Assembly (NCBI GenBank): GCA_017302895.1
Contig: JAFLBV010000001.1
Coordinates: forward strand, 186,001 to 250,000
DNA: 64,000 bases
From: Ignavibacteria bacterium
Lineage (GTDB): Bacteria; Bacteroidota; Ignavibacteria; Ignavibacteriales; Ignavibacteriaceae
Direction of reading: 5' to 3'
A program made the translations under genes and the position numbers. The stretch's first letter is position 1. Each line of letters begins with the position of its first letter. Below are positions 61,408-64,000 of this stretch, one piece after another. The notes beneath the pieces are model-generated. The model was not told the DNA's origin. It ran no database searches and worked only from the letters and a program-made list of their open reading frames with translations.

Positions 61408-63093
61408 TCAGGTCATAACAGTTTTGTCGGTCAGGTATTTCAGAGTCTCATCAAGAGAGCCGAAAAGATTGTCCTCTCCTATTTTGTCTATGATCCCGCT
61501 TCTGGTCAGTTCGAAAAGAGGCTGTTTGTGAATGCCTGAAATAACGAGTGATGTGCCGTCTTTTTTCAAGACATCCACCAGGTCTTCAATGGCTTTAAGT
61601 CCTGAACCGTCAATTACAAGAAGTTTGCTTACTTCTAAAACAAGAACTTCCGGTTTTTTGTTCATCCCGCGGATAGTGTCTCTAAATTGATCGACAGCAC
61701 CGAAGAAAAGAGTACCATACACTTCGAAGATTTCGACACCTTTCGGAACGGGAAGTGAAGGTTTCGTCATCTTGTCCTCACCCTCATCAGGCAGGTACAA
61801 GCTTTGGGTGATGAGTTGAGTCTGAGTGACATCCGACATTTTTTTGATGAAAGTAAGTGCTGCGAGAACCAGTCCCACTTCAATTGCGACGGTTAAATCG
61901 ATAAAAAGTGTCAGAAGAAAAGTGTTCAACAAAATAAGTTTGTCGGCACCTGTACCCTTTAAGGTTCTGAAAAAAGCGTGCATTTCGCTCATGTTCCAGG
62001 CTACATAGATCAGGATGGCAGCAAGAACAGGAAGTGGAATCAGCGAAGCAAGATCAGCAAAAAGCAGCATCGTCACGAGAATTACGATACCATGAATTAC
62101 TCCGGCAACGGGAGTTTTTGCTCCACTTTTGATATTTGTTGCAGTTCTCGCAATGGCACCTGTAACAGGAATACCAAAGAATATCGGCGATATAATGTTA
62201 CCCACACCTTGAGATACCAGTTCCATGTTCGATCGGTGCCTTGAACCCATCATTCCATCGGCAACCACTGCAGAGAGAAGCGATTCAATTGCCGCCAGCA
62301 TCGCTATTGTAAATGCTGGCGAGAACATTTGAGTGAACACCTGCCAGGAAATCTGTGGCAATCTCGGTTCCGGAAGTGAGTTGGGAACAGCTCCAAACTT
62401 TGATCCGATGGTATCGACGGGCAGGTTAAAATAATAAACTGCGAGAGTTCCTACAATGATGGCGATCAGTGATCCGGGAATTTTGAAATTGTATCTTCCC
62501 CATACAAATATAAAGAGTAGAGAAATCGCTCCAATTCCCAAAGCGTAGTAATTTATTTTTTGAATATTTTCCGAGAAGACGATCCATTTATCTACAAAGT
62601 CAGCGGGTACCTTGGCAATTCCAAGTCCCAGAAAATCATTTATTTGACTGGTAAAGATGATAATTGCGATACCTGTGGTAAACCCGATGGTCAGAGAGTA
62701 GGGGATAAACCTGAGGAGTATGCCGAACTTCAACAGTCCAAGCACTACAAGAAAAATTCCCGCAAGAAGTGTAGCAACTGCGAGTCCGTCATATCCGTAC
62801 AGCTGCACGATTCCGTATATTATTACGATAAATGCCCCTGTGGGTCCCGAAACCTGCGATCTTGATCCGCTCAAAAGGGAAACAAACAACCCTGCAACTA
62901 TAGCAGCGTAGAGCCCTTGTTCCGGTTTTACACCTGATGCTATGGCAAATGCAATTGCGAGGGGAAGCGCGACAATTCCGACTATAACACCGGCGCTTAA
63001 ATCTGAGAAGAATGTTTCTTTTGAGTAGCCTTTTGCAAGGAGGGAATAAATTTTAGGAACGAACTCTTTAGGCCAGGAAAACTTGATTTTCAT
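61408..63093 (-). CDS. SulP-family anion permease with STAS domain
   Basis: A 561-aa inner-membrane transporter: about ten to fourteen helices (motifs DLSAGVIVGIVALPLAIAFAIASGV and SGPTGAFIVIIYGIV, the conserved anion-site region) and a cytoplasmic STAS domain (about residues 450-555, VLVLEVSKLLVIDGSGLKAIEDL). SulP proteins move sulfate, bicarbonate or other anions; the ion cannot be read from sequence. It heads the operon that includes the DHH phosphoesterase, which leans the prediction toward sulfate but does not prove it. Confidence 0.9.
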   Translation of the reverse strand: MKIKFSWPKEFVPKIYSLLAKGYSKETFFSDLSAGVIVGIVALPLAIAFAIASGVKPEQGLYAAIVAGLFVSLLSGSRSQVSGPTGAFIVIIYGIVQLYGYDGLAVATLLAGIFLVVLGLLKFGILLRFIPYSLTIGFTTGIAIIIFTSQINDFLGLGIAKVPADFVDKWIVFSENIQKINYYALGIGAISLLFIFVWGRYNFKIPGSLIAIIVGTLAVYYFNLPVDTIGSKFGAVPNSLPEPRLPQISWQVFTQMFSPAFTIAMLAAIESLLSAVVADGMMGSRHRSNMELVSQGVGNIISPIFFGIPVTGAIARTATNIKSGAKTPVAGVIHGIVILVTMLLFADLASLIPLPVLAAILIYVAWNMSEMHAFFRTLKGTGADKLILLNTFLLTLFIDLTVAIEVGLVLAALTFIKKMSDVTQTQLITQSLYLPDEGEDKMTKPSLPVPKGVEIFEVYGTLFFGAVDQFRDTIRGMNKKPEVLVLEVSKLLVIDGSGLKAIEDLVDVLKKDGTSLVISGIHKQPLFELTRSGIIDKIGEDNLFGSLDETLKYLTDKTVMT

Positions 63094-63230
63094 TGTTGTT
63101 CTTACAAAAATCTAAAAATTAAACCTTAAATATACCAATAAACGAGGGAAGAAAGGTTGCGGAGGAGCGATCTCATCACAATCTTGAAGTTGATTGTACC
63201 CCAACGATTCAACTGCCGAAAATTAAAAAA

Positions 63231-63267
63231 CAAAAAAAAGAGGCAGAAAATTAAATTCTGCCCCTTA
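63231..63267 (-). terminator. Terminator after the oxidoreductase beta-subunit gene
   Basis: On the minus strand GGCAGAA pairs with TTCTGCC around TTTAATT, with additional outer pairs, followed by a T-rich tract. Confidence 0.8.
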
Positions 63268-63280
63268 AAATCCATCCAAA

Positions 63281-63317
63281 TATTACTGCATTATTGGATT
63301 ACTGCATTATTGGATTT
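63281..63317. repeat. ATTACTGCATTATTGG intergenic repeat
   Basis: Two and a half copies of a 16-base unit end two bases before the stop codon of the oxidoreductase gene. It is the complement of the family seen at 54490-54570. Confidence 0.8.
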
Positions 63318-63319
63318 AC

Positions 63320-64000
63320 CTATTCCACCGTCCAGACATTGCCCTGGCCAATCAACTGCTCAAAGGAGGTGACTTTTTTCACTTCTTTCACATGATTGAT
63401 CTGCTCGACAACGAGGTCTTCATAGGTTGGTTTCTCGAATCTTCTGAAGCAACCAATCGGAACAGGGAGATCAGGGTTTTCGATAAATTCAGCCAGGATG
63501 AAGGCTCTTACCGGTGAAGGATCCACTTCCTTGTGTACCCAAACATCGTTAATCGAGTGAACACCATCATTCAGATCGATAACTATGGGGATATCACCGT
63601 CAAGTTTGATGCCTTTGTCGCGGTTTTTACCGAAAATCATCGGTTGACCATCTTCGAGAACGAGTACATGGTCAGCTTTGGTTTCTTTGTCGGTAAGATG
63701 AGCATAAGCACCATCGTTGAAGATGTTGCAATTCTGGTACACTTCTATCAGGGTGGTTCCGTGATGAGCTGCAGCCTTTTGCATCATCTCCTGCATGTGT
63801 TTCGGTTCGCGGTCGATGGTTCTTGCGTAGAAGCCGATTCCGGCACCGAGAGCAACCATTGCAGGTTTGAAAGGATAATCGACACTTCCGAATGGAGTTG
63901 ATTTTGTTTTCTTTCCCTGTTCGGAAGTCGGGGAATACTGACCCTTAGTCAAACCGTAGATACGGTTGTTGAAAAGGACCATTTTAATCCCGATGTTTCT
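63320..64000 (-). CDS. 2-oxoacid:ferredoxin oxidoreductase beta subunit, 3' part
   Basis: The open frame continues off the right end of the window, so only about 226 C-terminal residues are visible and the first in-frame ATG at 63982 is internal. The visible part is the TPP-binding beta subunit: VLFNNRIYGLTKGQYSPTS, the NNxxYGxTxGQ-type motif that lies after the TPP pyrophosphate site, and the mid-region LGAGIGFYARTIDREPKHMQEMMQKAAAHHGTTLIEVYQNCNIFNDGAY. The C-terminal NPDLPVPIGCFRRFEKPTYEDLV is typical of the 2-oxoglutarate or 2-oxoacid form. It would work with an alpha subunit encoded outside this window. Confidence 0.85.
   Translation of the reverse strand, partial: RNIGIKMVLFNNRIYGLTKGQYSPTSEQGKKTKSTPFGSVDYPFKPAMVALGAGIGFYARTIDREPKHMQEMMQKAAAHHGTTLIEVYQNCNIFNDGAYAHLTDKETKADHVLVLEDGQPMIFGKNRDKGIKLDGDIPIVIDLNDGVHSINDVWVHKEVDPSPVRAFILAEFIENPDLPVPIGCFRRFEKPTYEDLVVEQINHVKEVKKVTSFEQLIGQGNVWTVE

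Overview
The window looks like a chromosomal segment of a Bacteroidota/Chlorobi-group bacterium, most likely of the Ignavibacteria type. This rests on several sequence features: six secreted proteins end in a type IX secretion (T9SS) sorting domain of the NYPNPFNPST form; two TonB-dependent receptors carry N-terminal carboxypeptidase-regulatory-like domains; promoter-like elements fit the Bacteroidota -7 box TAnnTTTG with a TTG about 20 bases upstream; and a GH9 endoglucanase-type enzyme is fused to a polysaccharide deacetylase domain. No rRNA, tRNA, phage, transposase or CRISPR array was recognised. The taxonomic call is an inference from protein style, not from a marker-gene search.

Layout. 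1-7.1 kb: a Tat-exported PQQ-propeller lipoprotein faces a trans-sulfuration pair (a canonical cystathionine synthase/lyase and a fungal Str2-like cystathionine gamma-synthase), followed by an unknown lipoprotein and an APC amino-acid permease. 7.1-7.4 kb: three hairpin repeats and a clear promoter ahead of a small CBM48 protein. 7.9-11.7 kb: envelope genes (FemAB/GNAT-like, GT4, SAM methyltransferase, GT9 heptosyltransferase-like). 11.9-15.5 kb: the housekeeping cluster cmk-ispH-rpsA. 15.6-20.6 kb: mtaB, a DUF5683-like protein, a TonB receptor and a tetratricopeptide-like protein. 20.6-27.6 kb (minus strand): a sialate O-acetylesterase, a LytS-type kinase with a LytTR regulator, an FG-GAP/ASPIC T9SS protein and a transglutaminase lipoprotein.

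28.0-42.1 kb is the most distinctive region. Four consecutive large T9SS cargo genes have different N-terminal halves (LamG, SUMF1-fold, propeller-like, cleaved-adhesin-like, unknown) attached to a shared C-terminal module of about 2.04 kb that ends in the sorting domain. The module copies are mosaics of each other, as expected from tandem duplication with gene conversion. A 498-base gene-free region with a 22-base perfect palindrome lies upstream.

42.2-55 kb: AGCS symporter, GH9-deacetylase, nadE-dsbD operon, and a TonB receptor plus T9SS beta-helix-like pair preceded by four TTAAC motifs spaced exactly 11 bases apart, which resembles a PhoB/PhoP-type binding array. 54.5-64 kb: degenerate intergenic repeats, a SnoaL-like lipoprotein, an AlkD-like protein, a five-gene minus-strand operon (SulP permease, DHH phosphoesterase, M17 aminopeptidase, EcsC protein, RecG), and the 3' part of a 2-oxoacid:ferredoxin oxidoreductase beta-subunit gene running off the right edge.
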